DNA of 64,000 bases from Thermohalobaculum sp038534135 (GCA_038534135.1 JBCAXJ010000017.1:1-64000); one strand, 5' to 3'; shown: positions 54,107 through 63,460, counted from the stretch's first letter. Made by a program: numbers and translations. Notes: generated by a model not told the origin, from the letters alone.

Positions 54107-54506
54107 CGGTCTCGACCCAATCCAGGCATCTTGTTGTTCAGCACGTTCAGCGAGCAAAGCCGAGGCGTCAAAGCTCGCCTCCCGCAAAGACTTTAGACGA
54201 ATTTTAACTTGTCCGGCTTAAAAGACGCGGCGTTAACAGGGGCAGGTGGTCAGAGCATCAGCCCCCACTCTTCCGGAAGAGCGGCATGATCGGAGGAAGC
54301 ACCCTCCGGACCTGTCGTGGCCAATGACGGCCGAAACGGACGTTGCTTGCGGCTGGCCAGCTGCAACGATCTTTGATCGACCAGGGGATATCCCCACCGA
54401 TCTGCACCCGAAAGACGCAGCTTAGCTGCAGACCGTCCCAAGAGAGCATCAACCAACGCGCCGGGGGCCAAAGCTCCCATGGCGCCGTCGGTGTTTGCGT
54501 GCGCCT
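54107..54506. other. 400-bp gap between the SRPBCC-like gene and trpS
   Basis: Contains a hairpin GAGGCG-N8-CGCCTC (54162-54181) shortly after the plus-strand gene, possibly a terminator, and a 76-aa minus-strand frame (54250-54480) starting 26 bp after the trpS stop. That frame (MGALAPGALVDALLGRSAAK...) has no ribosome site and no recognised family; it may be a short gene co-transcribed with trpS or nothing. Confidence 0.4.
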
Positions 54507-55523
54507 CTACCGTGACCGCAGGAAACCCACTTTCTCGTAGGTTTCAGCAAGGACTGGTTCGGCAATCTCCGCCGCCCGGTTCGCACCATCACCGAGAATC
54601 CGGTCAATCTCGGCCGGATCGGCGAGAAGCCGGTTCATCTCGGTCGTGATCGGCTCCAGAACCGAGACGGCGAGGTCGGCAAGCGCCGGCTTAAAGTCTC
54701 CGAAACCCTTTCCGCCGAACTCCGAGAGAACGTCCTCGGACGTCCGGTTCGCCAGAGCCGCATAGATCGACACCAGGTTTGTCGCTTCGGCACGATCCTC
54801 CAACCCTTCCATCTCCGATGGCAACGGCTCGGGATCCGTCCGAGCCTTGCGGATCTTGTTCGCGATCGCGTCAGCATTATCCGTCATGTTGATGCGGCTC
54901 ATGTCCGAGGGGTCGGACTTCGACATCTTCTTGGTACCATCCCGCAAGCTCATCACGCGCGGTGCCGGACCGCCGATCAGCGGCTCGGTCATCGGGAAAA
55001 AATCCTCGGCCCCGAAATCGTTGTTGAACTTCGCAGCGATGTCCCGGCACAGTTCGAGATGCTGTTTCTGATCCTCGCCCACCGGCACGTGCGTCGCCTT
55101 GTAGATCAGGATATCCGCCGCCATCAGCGCGGGATAGGTATACAACCCGGCCGAGGCGTTCTCGCGGTTCTTGCCGGCCTTGTCCTTGAACTGCGTCATC
55201 CGGTTCAACCAGCCAAGGCGCACGACGCAGCCGAACAGCCACCCAAGTTCCGCATGGGCCGGAACCTGGCTTTGGTTGAACAGGATCGACTTTTTCGGAT
55301 CCAGCCCGCACGCCATGAAACAGGCGGCTACCGAACGCGTCGCCTCGCGCAAGTCCTCGTGGACCAGCGTGTCCGTGAGGGCATGCAGATCGACCATGCA
55401 ATAGATCGTCTCCATCTCGCTGCCCTGCAGCTCGACGAAGCGGCGCAACGCACCAAGATAGTTTCCCAGCGTAAGAGCGCCGGTTGGCTGGACGCCCGAA
55501 AAGACACGCGGCGTGTGGGTCAT
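54507..55523 (-). CDS. trpS: Tryptophanyl-tRNA synthetase
   Basis: 338 aa. Class I synthetase motifs: GVQPTGALTLGNYLGALR (HIGH-type) and GTKKMSKSDPSDMSRI (KMSKS), with MVDLHALTD and NQSQVPAHAELGWLFGCVV typical of TrpRS. Charges tRNA-Trp. Full length for the family. Confidence 0.96.
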   Translation of the reverse strand: MTHTPRVFSGVQPTGALTLGNYLGALRRFVELQGSEMETIYCMVDLHALTDTLVHEDLREATRSVAACFMACGLDPKKSILFNQSQVPAHAELGWLFGCVVRLGWLNRMTQFKDKAGKNRENASAGLYTYPALMAADILIYKATHVPVGEDQKQHLELCRDIAAKFNNDFGAEDFFPMTEPLIGGPAPRVMSLRDGTKKMSKSDPSDMSRINMTDNADAIANKIRKARTDPEPLPSEMEGLEDRAEATNLVSIYAALANRTSEDVLSEFGGKGFGDFKPALADLAVSVLEPITTEMNRLLADPAEIDRILGDGANRAAEIAEPVLAETYEKVGFLRSR

Positions 55524-55707
55524 TTGCTTTTCCTCTGGAATGCGGCGCTTCCCTAGGCCGCACGATCCGGCGGGTCAAGCGTGTCCTCCCAGAACGCGCA
55601 CTCACGCGATGTACGCGTCGCCTTCGGTGTGCTGGTGCTCGACATCCTGACCGAAAGTCAGCAAGGCGTTTGGCGATAGCCCTGCCAAGGCATCAACCGG
55701 TCACCCG

Positions 55708-56553
55708 TCACCCTGAATGCGTGCAGACGAGACCATCGACAGGACATCGGGACAGGACATCCGCCGCCACGCTTCCGATCAGCGCATGGGCGATCCCTGT
55801 CCGGCCATGCGTACCCATCGCGATCAAATCCGGCTTGTATGCGCCGATCTGCTGATCGATCGTCTCCAGAACCGTACCTTCGGCCACGTTGAAAACGAGC
55901 TCCGGCGCCCGATCACCCAGATCGCTGCGAAGTTCGCTCGCCAACGCATCCAGGACGGACGTCGCTCGTGACCGGTCACTATCGATCGCTGCCGCCTGGC
56001 TTTCTTCGCTCAAAAGTCCGGTGAAGGGGCGTTGGACCGCGTGCAGCAAGACAATTTCCCCACCGGGTGTGAGCTGCGCCGCAACGCGCGCGGCCTGTGC
56101 TGCGTGGGCCGAAAGATCGGTGGGGACCAGCACACGTTTGTACGGACCATCGCCCGCGTGTTTCGCCACCAGAACCGGTCGCGTGCCGTAGCGTATCACC
56201 CGTTCAGCCGTCGTTCCGCGAAACAGTTCGGGGTGTTTATGCCGATGCGGGCCAAGCACGATAAGCTCGGCGTCACTTTGATCCGCGTGTTGGATGATCT
56301 CGTTGAAGTCGGACCCGATCGCGACATGCGTTGCGATGTCGAGCTCCGCCACAGTCGGCAGCTGCTTCACTTGGCGCGCAACAGCGTCCTCGGCCGCCTG
56401 CTGCTTCTGAGCGGTGGTGGCTTCGAAAAACAACTCGTCCAGGACAGTAATGACCTCGAGCTTTGCCGTGAACTGATGCGCCAGCCTTGCCGCCCGCGAC
56501 AATGCAAGATTCGAACGCGCAGAAAGATCATTGCCAACCACAATCCGTTTCAT
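55708..56553 (-). CDS. Tandem universal stress protein
   Basis: 281 aa with two UspA domains: the first starts MKRIVVGNDLSARSNLALSR and contains LIVLGPHRHKHPELFRGTTA; the second starts YKRVLVPTDLSAHAAQAARV and contains LIAMGTHGRTGIAHALIGSV, a good match to the ATP-binding G-x2-G-x9-G-S/T motif. The first domain has a degenerate form. Cytoplasmic stress protein. Confidence 0.87.
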   Translation of the reverse strand: MKRIVVGNDLSARSNLALSRAARLAHQFTAKLEVITVLDELFFEATTAQKQQAAEDAVARQVKQLPTVAELDIATHVAIGSDFNEIIQHADQSDAELIVLGPHRHKHPELFRGTTAERVIRYGTRPVLVAKHAGDGPYKRVLVPTDLSAHAAQAARVAAQLTPGGEIVLLHAVQRPFTGLLSEESQAAAIDSDRSRATSVLDALASELRSDLGDRAPELVFNVAEGTVLETIDQQIGAYKPDLIAMGTHGRTGIAHALIGSVAADVLSRCPVDGLVCTHSG

Positions 56554-56741
56554 CCCAGCGTCCTTTTCACTCCCGATTTGCGCCCAAGGCGTTTTCTGAG
56601 TGTTTAAGTAAGAAATGGTGTGCGCATCTCAAGACGCCGCGTGTCGGTTCTGCATCGACACCATGCAAAGAGTCATTGTGGGAAAGTCTGAAGAGGGGAC
56701 CGAGATACGCCGAAGTGCATCAGGCACCCTTGGCCGTGTGT

Positions 56742-57698
56742 TCAACCCGGGTGCATGATTGGTGAGGTATACGTTGGATCGTGCGCCACCGGCGAAGGCC
56801 GTCCATCGCGCAAAGCCGCCAATACGTCCGAGAAGCGCGTCTCATAGCGAAAGCCAAGATCGCGCTCGATCAAGGTCCCGTCATAGACGCGTCCCAGCGA
56901 TTTCGGAAGACTCCAGCCTTCCCGAGCGTAAAGCGCGTCTGCCTCCGGGAAGCGATCAAGCGTCACAGCGCGTGCATCCGTCTTGAGCGCCTGTGTGTCA
57001 GACCGCGCGAACGGCGTCGGCGCCGAGACGATGTAGAGCCCAAAGCCCCTCTCGCTCACGCGCTCAAGCGCCGTCAGATGGGCCCGCGCCATGTCCCTGA
57101 CCGTGGCACGGCGGTTCAGCAACTCGTTGGCTTTGAGGTTTGGACCCGACACGTCGGCGAGCGTGTCGTCGTCTTCCGGAAAGAACCGCGCCGTTCGCAG
57201 AATCACGACGGCCAATCCCCGCTCGATGTGGTGCTGGCGGCACAACGCCTCCGCCGCCAATTTGGTCACACCATAGATGTTGCGCGGCTCTATGGGGCCC
57301 GACGTTTCATCCAGCCAGATCGCCATGTCCGATTGCTCGGTCCTGATCCGCTGGCTGATCATCAGCGACGTGGTCGACGTGAAGATGAAGCGCTGCACAC
57401 CATGGCGACACACGGCTTCCAGAAGGTTCAGCGTGCCCGTGACATTGACGTCCACGAACGCCTGCTGCGGGTAGCGCGCAATGTCGGGCTTGTGCAGAGC
57501 GCCTGCGTGGATGACACCGTCGAAGCGATGTTGCGTGAACAGTTTATCGATCGCAGCGCGATCGGCGACGCTGGCGATAACATCGGTCCATGCCGAGCCG
57601 ACGACGTCCAGACCCAGCGGCTCATGCCCGGCTTCGCGGAGTATGGGAAACAGATGCCGCCCCAGCCAACCGGAAGACCCTGTGACAAGAACCTTCAT
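56742..57698 (-). CDS. NAD-dependent epimerase/dehydratase
   Basis: 318 aa from MKVLVTGSSGWLGRHLFPIL. Extended SDR fold: GSSGWLG nucleotide motif, VIHAGALHKPD, catalytic YGVTKLAAEALCR (Tyr-x3-Lys). Acts on a nucleotide-sugar or similar; substrate not deducible. The region just upstream has a 15-bp triple repeat. Confidence 0.85.
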   Translation of the reverse strand: MKVLVTGSSGWLGRHLFPILREAGHEPLGLDVVGSAWTDVIASVADRAAIDKLFTQHRFDGVIHAGALHKPDIARYPQQAFVDVNVTGTLNLLEAVCRHGVQRFIFTSTTSLMISQRIRTEQSDMAIWLDETSGPIEPRNIYGVTKLAAEALCRQHHIERGLAVVILRTARFFPEDDDTLADVSGPNLKANELLNRRATVRDMARAHLTALERVSERGFGLYIVSAPTPFARSDTQALKTDARAVTLDRFPEADALYAREGWSLPKSLGRVYDGTLIERDLGFRYETRFSDVLAALRDGRPSPVAHDPTYTSPIMHPG

Positions 57699-57725
57699 GC
57701 CGTCACCTGCCAGACAACCCGGCGC

Positions 57726-57770
57726 ACCTGTTTGCAAGAGACCTGTTTGCCAAAGACCTGTTTACCGGAG
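57726..57770. repeat. Three tandem 15-bp repeats
   Basis: ACCTGTTTGCAAGAG, ACCTGTTTGCCAAAG and ACCTGTTTACCGGAG in direct succession. They lie in the 90-bp gap between ytoQ and the epimerase gene, 27 bp upstream of the latter's start. May be a repeated regulator site or a slippage product. Confidence 0.75.
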
Positions 57771-57788
57771 AGCTGGCGCAAGACCGGT

Positions 57789-58250
57789 TCAGGCCGCGCC
57801 CGGAAGAACGCCGTTCAAGCAGTAGTCGAGGATCTCGACGACCTGGGCCGGGGTCTCAGCGACGGCCTCGGCCGCCTCGTCGACTTCCTTCAACGCATGC
57901 TGATGATCCGCGCCGTGAAGGATGATCAGGGACTTTCCCAGCGCGGCCGCATAGCCCGCGTCGAAGGCCGCGTTCCATTGCTTGTACTTGTCGCCAAACC
58001 GCACGACGACCACGTCGGATTTCTCGATCAGTGTCCGCGTGCGGATGGCGTTCACGCCCGCGCCCTTGCGGTCGTGCCAGAACTTCTTGTCCTCGCCACC
58101 AAGGATCGTCACGCCGCAATCATCAGACGCACCGTGATCGGTCACCGGGGCGGTGAAACGGATGTCCAGGCCCTTGGCTTGGGCGCCGGAGACGATTTGC
58201 TCGCGCCAATCCGTATGGATCTCGCCGCTCAGGTAGACTTGCCATGTCAT
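57789..58250 (-). CDS. ytoQ: YtoQ family protein
   Basis: 153 aa. MTWQVYLSGEIHTDWREQIV, FTAPVTDHGASDDCGVTILG and RTLIEKSDVVVVRFGDKYKQ match the YtoQ family, related in fold to nucleoside 2-deoxyribosyltransferases. No enzymatic role is established. On the same strand as, and 90 bp upstream of, the epimerase gene. Confidence 0.85.
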   Translation of the reverse strand: MTWQVYLSGEIHTDWREQIVSGAQAKGLDIRFTAPVTDHGASDDCGVTILGGEDKKFWHDRKGAGVNAIRTRTLIEKSDVVVVRFGDKYKQWNAAFDAGYAAALGKSLIILHGADHQHALKEVDEAAEAVAETPAQVVEILDYCLNGVLPGAA

Positions 58251-58333
58251 CGATGCATCCTCCGCTTTGGGGTTTGGCGCGGAAGATAGCGGACACCCGG
58301 AATCTCACAACTGGATTCGGACGATAGAACACG

Positions 58334-58394
58334 TGCGGCCTGCCCGGGGCGAGGGTGGGTGTCGGGGAGAAATGCGCCCGACGGGCAGGCCGCA
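58334..58394. repeat. 13-bp GC-rich inverted repeat
   Basis: TGCGGCCTGCCCG (58334-58346) and CGGGCAGGCCGCA (58382-58394), loop 35 nt, between the DUF1045 stop and the ytoQ start (same strand). Lacks a T-tract; possible mRNA 3' structure. Confidence 0.6.
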
Positions 58395-58413
58395 ACCGGA
58401 TTGGGTCGCAGGG

Positions 58414-59199
58414 TTAGACGATTGCCAATCCGGTATCCAATGGGGCCCAAAGGCGGGGTCCACGGCATGTCATGCTGCGTGGCAAACCATCGGTCTGGCG
58501 CCGCGGTTCCTCGGCCAGAGGGTAGCGCTCGATCAGCCGCCAGGGCCTTCCGCGCCCGGGATTGCCCATCAGAGCAAGATCCGCGAGCACCTGCGGCTCG
58601 GCCAGAATGGTCGCCAGCGCCGGTGTCAGGTCATCCGCCATGTCCATCGCGTCGGCCAGATCCATGCGATCGGTCAGCGCAATATGAAACCGGCCGGTTT
58701 CGAGCATCCCGGCATCGCTCCACGCGCCCATGCCGGGCAGGTAGATTCCCGCGACCGTGCTGGCGCCCGTATAATGCTGATGCCCGCCGTCGCGGCGGAT
58801 CCCGCGGATCAGGTCGGTCAAGCAACGCGCGACCTGGTTCACCGACCGGCTTGGCCGCGCAAGCGTCAGCACAACCCGACCATCCATCACCATGACCTCG
58901 AGCTTCGGCAGGCGCACCGAGGGCAAAGCCTGCGACAAGGCCAGAAGCTTCTGATCCAGCGACCAGACCGTACGGCCGCGATCCAACCGGAACGGCGCCG
59001 ACAAGGCAGCATGAAGCCCATAAGTCGCGTTCGAGCCCGGGGCTTCCGGGCGCCCGCGCCTGAGCCGGCGAATCTCTGGCAGGTCGGCCACCGCCCCGCG
59101 ATCTGCACACCACCCGGTCCAGCCGGCGCCAAACACCGACAAAGCCGAATCCGTGCGCGGGATCCAGTAGACGGCATAGTCCTCGTAGTCCTGATGCAT
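58414..59199 (-). CDS. DUF1045 (2H-phosphoesterase-like) protein
   Basis: 261 aa from MHQDYEDYAVYWIPRTDSAL, with a strong GGGAGG site 6 nt upstream. Two His motifs spaced as in 2H phosphoesterases: YGLHAALSAPF and FHIALTDRM. DUF1045 proteins often accompany phosphonate C-P lyase genes; none are seen here. Divergent from the soe operon with about 200 bp between starts, so shared regulation is possible. Confidence 0.8.
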   Translation of the reverse strand: MHQDYEDYAVYWIPRTDSALSVFGAGWTGWCADRGAVADLPEIRRLRRGRPEAPGSNATYGLHAALSAPFRLDRGRTVWSLDQKLLALSQALPSVRLPKLEVMVMDGRVVLTLARPSRSVNQVARCLTDLIRGIRRDGGHQHYTGASTVAGIYLPGMGAWSDAGMLETGRFHIALTDRMDLADAMDMADDLTPALATILAEPQVLADLALMGNPGRGRPWRLIERYPLAEEPRRQTDGLPRSMTCRGPRLWAPLDTGLAIV

Positions 59200-59364
59200 T
59201 GAAGCCTCCCACCTCTGATTGAAACAACGATACGCAGGTGCCCGTGATCCGAGTGTGAATTTTGTTACAATGCAGAATTTTCCTGATCGCGACTGGTTCA
59301 TCACGGAGCGACTGACTGGTGCCACACGCCGCATGGCAGGGTTGCCATATCGCTCCATACCGTT

Positions 59365-59380
59365 AGGACATGCTGGTCCT
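59365..59380. promoter_or_regulatory. Small inverted repeat just before soeA
   Basis: AGGAC-ATGCTG-GTCCT, ending 20 bp before the soeA ATG and overlapping the likely 5' leader. Could be an operator or a leader hairpin. Confidence 0.3.
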
Positions 59381-59400
59381 GTACAATTGGGGGTGAGGTC

Positions 59401-62259
59401 ATGGCCGACGGATCGCAACCGGCGCTGGAGACATCTCCGCATGTCTCGGACGAGGTGCGCAAGACGACCTGCTACATGTGCGCCTGCCGCTGCGGCATCA
59501 ACGTGCACCTGCGCGAGGGTCCGAACGGCGCACCGATGATCCGCTATATCGAGGGCAATCGAGACCACCCGGTGAACAAGGGCGTGCTCTGTGCCAAGGG
59601 ATCCGCCGGGATCATGCAGCACTACTCGCCCGCGCGGCTGATGAAGCCGCTGTTGCGGACGGGTGAACGCGGCTCTGGCGAGTTCAAGGAGATCTCGTGG
59701 GACGAGGCGCTGGGCACAGCCGCCGAGTGGCTCGCACCCCTGCGCGCCGATCCAAAGAAGCTCGCGTTCTTCACGGGCCGTGACCAATCACAGTCGCTGA
59801 CCTCGTGGTGGGCGCAGAACTTCGGCACACCGAACTATGCGGCACATGGCGGGTTCTGCTCGGTCAACATGGCTGCCGCCGGGATCTACACGCTGGGCGG
59901 CGCGTTCTGGGAGTTCGGCTCGCCCGACTGGGACAAGACCAAGTTCTTCATGGTCTTCGGCGTGGCCGAGGACCACGACTCGAACCCGATCAAGACCGGC
60001 ATCGGCAACCTGAAGTCACGCGGCGGACGCGTGGTCGGCGTCAACCCTGTGCGCACCGGTTACAATGCGGTCGCCGATGAGTGGGTGGGCATCACGCCGG
60101 GTACAGACGGGCTGTTCATCCTGGCGCTGGTGCACGAGTTACTGCGCTCGGGCATGGTCGATGTCGACTATCTGCGCCGCTGGTCCAACGCGACCTGGCT
60201 GGTCAGCCGCGAGCCGGGCGAAGACTTTGGCCTGTTCGTTCGCGACGCCGACGGCAAGCCGCTGGTCTGGGACCGCGCGACGGGGTCCGCGCAACCCTTC
60301 GACAAACCCGGTCTGAAACCCGAGATGAAGGGCACCTTCACCGCACCCGATGGCGGACAATGTCAGCCCTCGTTCGAGCTGATGGCCTCGAAGTATCTCG
60401 ATCCGGAATTCGCGCCCGACGCCGTGGCCCAACGCTGCGGGATCTCTGCCGAACGCATTTGCCGCCTCGCCGCCGAGATTGCAGATGTGGCCTTCAACCA
60501 GTCCGAGGAGATCGCCTATCCCTGGACCGATTTCCGGGGCGAGACACACGAGACGATGATCATGCGCCCGGTCAGCTTCCACGCCATGCGCGGGATCTCG
60601 GCGCACTCGAACGGCTTCCAGACCTGCCGTGCCTTGCATCTGCTGCAACTGCTGCTGGGCACGGTCGAGCGTCCGGGCGGGTTCCGCTTCAAGCCGCCCT
60701 ATCCCAAGCCGATGGAGGCGCACCCTGCCCCGCATTCGCTGACCACGCCGAACGCACCGCTTGGCGGGCCGCATCTGGGGTTCGTGCGGGACCCCTCGGA
60801 CCTCGCGATCGACGCTGACGGCACGCCCAACCGCATCGACAAGGCGTTCACCTGGGAGAACCCGATGTCGGCCCACGGGCTGATGCACATGGTGATCTCG
60901 AACGCGCACGCGGGCGACCCGTACCCGATCGAATGCCTGATGATGTACATGGCCAACATGGCCTGGAACTCGTCGATGAACACCTCCAGCGTGATGGAGA
61001 TGCTGACCGACAAACGCGAGGACGGCGAATACAAGATTCCGAAGATCATCTACTCGGATGCATATTCCTCCGAGATGGTCGCCTATGCTGACCTGATCCT
61101 GCCCGACACCACGTATCTGGAGCGGCATGATTGCATCTCGCTGCTGGACCGCCCGATCGGAGAACTGGATGGCGTGGCCGACGCGATCCGCTGGCCGGTT
61201 GTCGAGCCGGAAAATCAGGCAGAAGGCCGCGACGTGCGCTGCTTCCAGTCGGCGCTGATCCAGCTTGGCGGCAAGCTCGGCCTGCCGGGACTGGTCGATG
61301 ATGACGGCAACCCGCGCTACGAAGACTACGCCGATTACATCACCAACCACCAGCGCCGCCCCGGAGTCGGGCCTCTGGCCGGTTGGCGCGGCGAGGATGG
61401 CGAGGGCAAGGGGCGTGGCGCGCCGAACCCCAACCAGATCGACAAGTACATCGAAAACGGCGGTTTCTGGCTGGAGCATATCCCGCATGACTGCCTCTAC
61501 ATGCGGCCCTTCAATCAGAAGTACCAGGACTGGGCGGTCGAGATGGGCTTCTTCGACAAGCCCTTCCCGTACGTGTTTCAGATGTATGTCGAGCCGCTGC
61601 GCAAGTTCCAGCTTGCCGCCGAAGGCCATGGCGAACATCAACCCCCCGAACACCTGCGCGAGCAGCTCAAGATGGCGATGGACCCGCTGCCGGTCTGGTG
61701 GGAACCGTTCGAACAGGCGCAGGTCGACAACTCGGAATACCCACTGCACGCAATCACCCAGCGCCCCGCCGCGATGTACCACGCCTGGGGCTCGCAGAAC
61801 GCATGGCTGCGCCAGATCCACGGCGAGAACCCTATGTACGTGCCGGGCAAGGTCTGTGACGAACACGGTTTGAAGTCCGGCGACTGGGCGTATGTCTCCT
61901 CGCACCACGGGCGCATCAAGGTGAAGATCGCCCGGATGGACGCGGTCAACGAGAAGACGCTCTGGACCTGGAACGCCATTGGGAAGCGTGAAGGCGCCTG
62001 GGCTTTGGACCGCGGCGCGCCCGAGGCCAAGCGCGGCTTCCTGCTGAACCATCTGATCCACGAACTGCTGCCCCCGAAGGGCGACGGCCTACGCTGGTCG
62101 AACTCGGACCCGGTGACCGGACAGGCGGCCTGGTACGACCTGCGTGTGAAGATCGAGAAGGCCGAGGATGGGGTAGAGATGTCCGAACCGAGGGCTGAGG
62201 CACAGAAGTCTCCGACCAAGGCCAAGCCGGAAGAACTGACCTACGGGAAAGAGTGGTGA
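59401..62259 (+). CDS. soeA: Sulfite dehydrogenase (quinone) molybdopterin subunit SoeA-type
   Basis: 952 aa. N-terminal [4Fe-4S] site Cys24-x2-Cys27-x3-Cys31 (CYMCACRC) and Cys64 (VLCAKGSAG); molybdopterin oxidoreductase body with likely Mo ligand Cys153 (GGFCSVNMAAAG). No Tat signal, which fits the cytoplasm-facing SoeABC complex rather than periplasmic Dms/Psr enzymes. Oxidises sulfite from taurine, DMSP or thiosulfate catabolism and reduces quinone. GGTGAGG precedes the start. Its TGA overlaps the next gene's GTG by 4 nt. A related polysulfide/DMSO reductase role cannot be excluded. Confidence 0.85.
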   Translation: MADGSQPALETSPHVSDEVRKTTCYMCACRCGINVHLREGPNGAPMIRYIEGNRDHPVNKGVLCAKGSAGIMQHYSPARLMKPLLRTGERGSGEFKEISWDEALGTAAEWLAPLRADPKKLAFFTGRDQSQSLTSWWAQNFGTPNYAAHGGFCSVNMAAAGIYTLGGAFWEFGSPDWDKTKFFMVFGVAEDHDSNPIKTGIGNLKSRGGRVVGVNPVRTGYNAVADEWVGITPGTDGLFILALVHELLRSGMVDVDYLRRWSNATWLVSREPGEDFGLFVRDADGKPLVWDRATGSAQPFDKPGLKPEMKGTFTAPDGGQCQPSFELMASKYLDPEFAPDAVAQRCGISAERICRLAAEIADVAFNQSEEIAYPWTDFRGETHETMIMRPVSFHAMRGISAHSNGFQTCRALHLLQLLLGTVERPGGFRFKPPYPKPMEAHPAPHSLTTPNAPLGGPHLGFVRDPSDLAIDADGTPNRIDKAFTWENPMSAHGLMHMVISNAHAGDPYPIECLMMYMANMAWNSSMNTSSVMEMLTDKREDGEYKIPKIIYSDAYSSEMVAYADLILPDTTYLERHDCISLLDRPIGELDGVADAIRWPVVEPENQAEGRDVRCFQSALIQLGGKLGLPGLVDDDGNPRYEDYADYITNHQRRPGVGPLAGWRGEDGEGKGRGAPNPNQIDKYIENGGFWLEHIPHDCLYMRPFNQKYQDWAVEMGFFDKPFPYVFQMYVEPLRKFQLAAEGHGEHQPPEHLREQLKMAMDPLPVWWEPFEQAQVDNSEYPLHAITQRPAAMYHAWGSQNAWLRQIHGENPMYVPGKVCDEHGLKSGDWAYVSSHHGRIKVKIARMDAVNEKTLWTWNAIGKREGAWALDRGAPEAKRGFLLNHLIHELLPPKGDGLRWSNSDPVTGQAAWYDLRVKIEKAEDGVEMSEPRAEAQKSPTKAKPEELTYGKEW

Positions 62260-62726
62260 GACTTCCTAAAGCTTTTTTGTCAGTGTTTCTAGTGGCCCTA
62301 ATTTGTGGTCCCTTGTTCGCACAAGCTAGTCAGAAACTAAGCGAGCTTTCATGGCGCTCCGTCGCTGGCTTTGAATGTGCGACCCTCCAACACTTAGCCA
62401 AAGAAGGTTCTTCAGGCGCTTACTTCACCGTTGGAGTTGAGTCTGGCAGAGAATTCTGGAGAACATTTGAACAACTTGGCGAACCAGAATCGACCAATAC
62501 AGATAACATTGAACCGAGATTTCTACTGTCCACTCAATATAGGGAACTTGTCGGCGTCTCTGCCGATTTCCAGCTTGGTTATCTTTGGCACAGTGTTTGG
62601 AACGCTACCCAGCGCGCAATCGAAGAATTGAGCGAAGAAACAACGTCGCGAGGGCAGACCAACGCTAATACGGCCATCGCATTGACGCAAATACAAAACA
62701 GAAACTGCGAGTGGATCCTTAAATGA
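62256..62726 (+). CDS. AT-richer exported protein inserted between soeA and soeB
   Basis: 156 aa from GTG 62256 (GTG 62253 also possible). Signal peptide MRLPKAFLSVFLVALICGPL with likely cleavage after FAQA; the mature part holds two Cys (FECATLQ and RNCEWILK) that could form a disulfide. Its start overlaps the soeA stop (GTGA) and its stop overlaps the soeB start (ATGA), so it is coupled at both ends. GC is clearly lower (27 of 60 bases at 62281-62340) than in soeA. No family recognised; a periplasmic product is odd beside a cytoplasmic enzyme. Confidence 0.75.
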   Translation: MRLPKAFLSVFLVALICGPLFAQASQKLSELSWRSVAGFECATLQHLAKEGSSGAYFTVGVESGREFWRTFEQLGEPESTNTDNIEPRFLLSTQYRELVGVSADFQLGYLWHSVWNATQRAIEELSEETTSRGQTNANTAIALTQIQNRNCEWILK

Positions 62727-63460
62727 CCACCCTCCCCGAACGCACCGAGAAGAAGCTCGGCCTCGTCATCGACCTCGACATCTGTGTCGGTTGCCATGCC
62801 TGTGCTGTGAACTGCAAGGAGTGGAACACAGGCGGCTATGGCGCGGCTCTGTCGGATCAGGATCCTTATGGTTCCGATCCCACCGGCACCTGGCTGAACC
62901 GCATCCACACCTACGAGGTCCAGCCGCATCAGGGCGAAGCCCAGATCGTCCACTTCCCGAAATCGTGCCTGCATTGCGAGGATGCGCCCTGTGTGACGGT
63001 TTGCCCGACCGGCGCCAGCTACAAGCGGGTCGAGGACGGCATCGTCCTGGTCAACGAGGATCACTGTATGGGCTGCGGGCTCTGCGCCTGGGCCTGTCCT
63101 TACGGCGCGCGCGAACTCGACGCGGCGGCGGGCGTTATGAAGAAGTGCACGCTCTGCGTTGACCGGATCTACAACGAGAACATCCCGGAAGAAGACCGCG
63201 TCCCTGCTTGCGTCAAGTCCTGCCCGGCAGGCGCACGCCATTTCGGCGATCTCTCGGACGCGGATTCTGAGGTCTCCCAACTGGTCTCGGAACGTGGCGG
63301 GCTCGACCTGATGCCGGAACAGAACACGAAGCCGGTCAACAAGTACCTCCCGCCAAAGCCAAAGGACACGCCCGTGCCGAACCTGAACCTGGCGAAGCTG
63401 GCGGAGCCCGAGGCGAAGGGCTTCCTCGGCTGGCTCGACCGCGCGCTGGAGAAGATCTGA
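62723..63460 (+). CDS. soeB: Sulfite dehydrogenase iron-sulfur subunit SoeB-type
   Basis: 245 aa. Sixteen cysteines in four groups (CVGCHACAVNC, CLHCEDAPCVTVCP, CMGCGLCAWACP, CTLC plus CVKSCP) predict four [4Fe-4S] clusters, as in DmsB-like electron-transfer subunits. Connects SoeA with the membrane subunit. Overlaps the preceding gene by ATGA and soeC by TGATG. Confidence 0.88.
   Translation: MTTLPERTEKKLGLVIDLDICVGCHACAVNCKEWNTGGYGAALSDQDPYGSDPTGTWLNRIHTYEVQPHQGEAQIVHFPKSCLHCEDAPCVTVCPTGASYKRVEDGIVLVNEDHCMGCGLCAWACPYGARELDAAAGVMKKCTLCVDRIYNENIPEEDRVPACVKSCPAGARHFGDLSDADSEVSQLVSERGGLDLMPEQNTKPVNKYLPPKPKDTPVPNLNLAKLAEPEAKGFLGWLDRALEKI

Noticed and set aside
56781..58289. A 502-codon plus-strand frame
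   Set aside because: Spans antisense to two well-supported genes (epimerase and ytoQ) and the gap between them; no ribosome site or recognisable family.
60139..62061. A 640-codon open frame on the minus strand
   Set aside because: Antisense to soeA; an effect of high GC content and codon bias, with no domain-like sequence.
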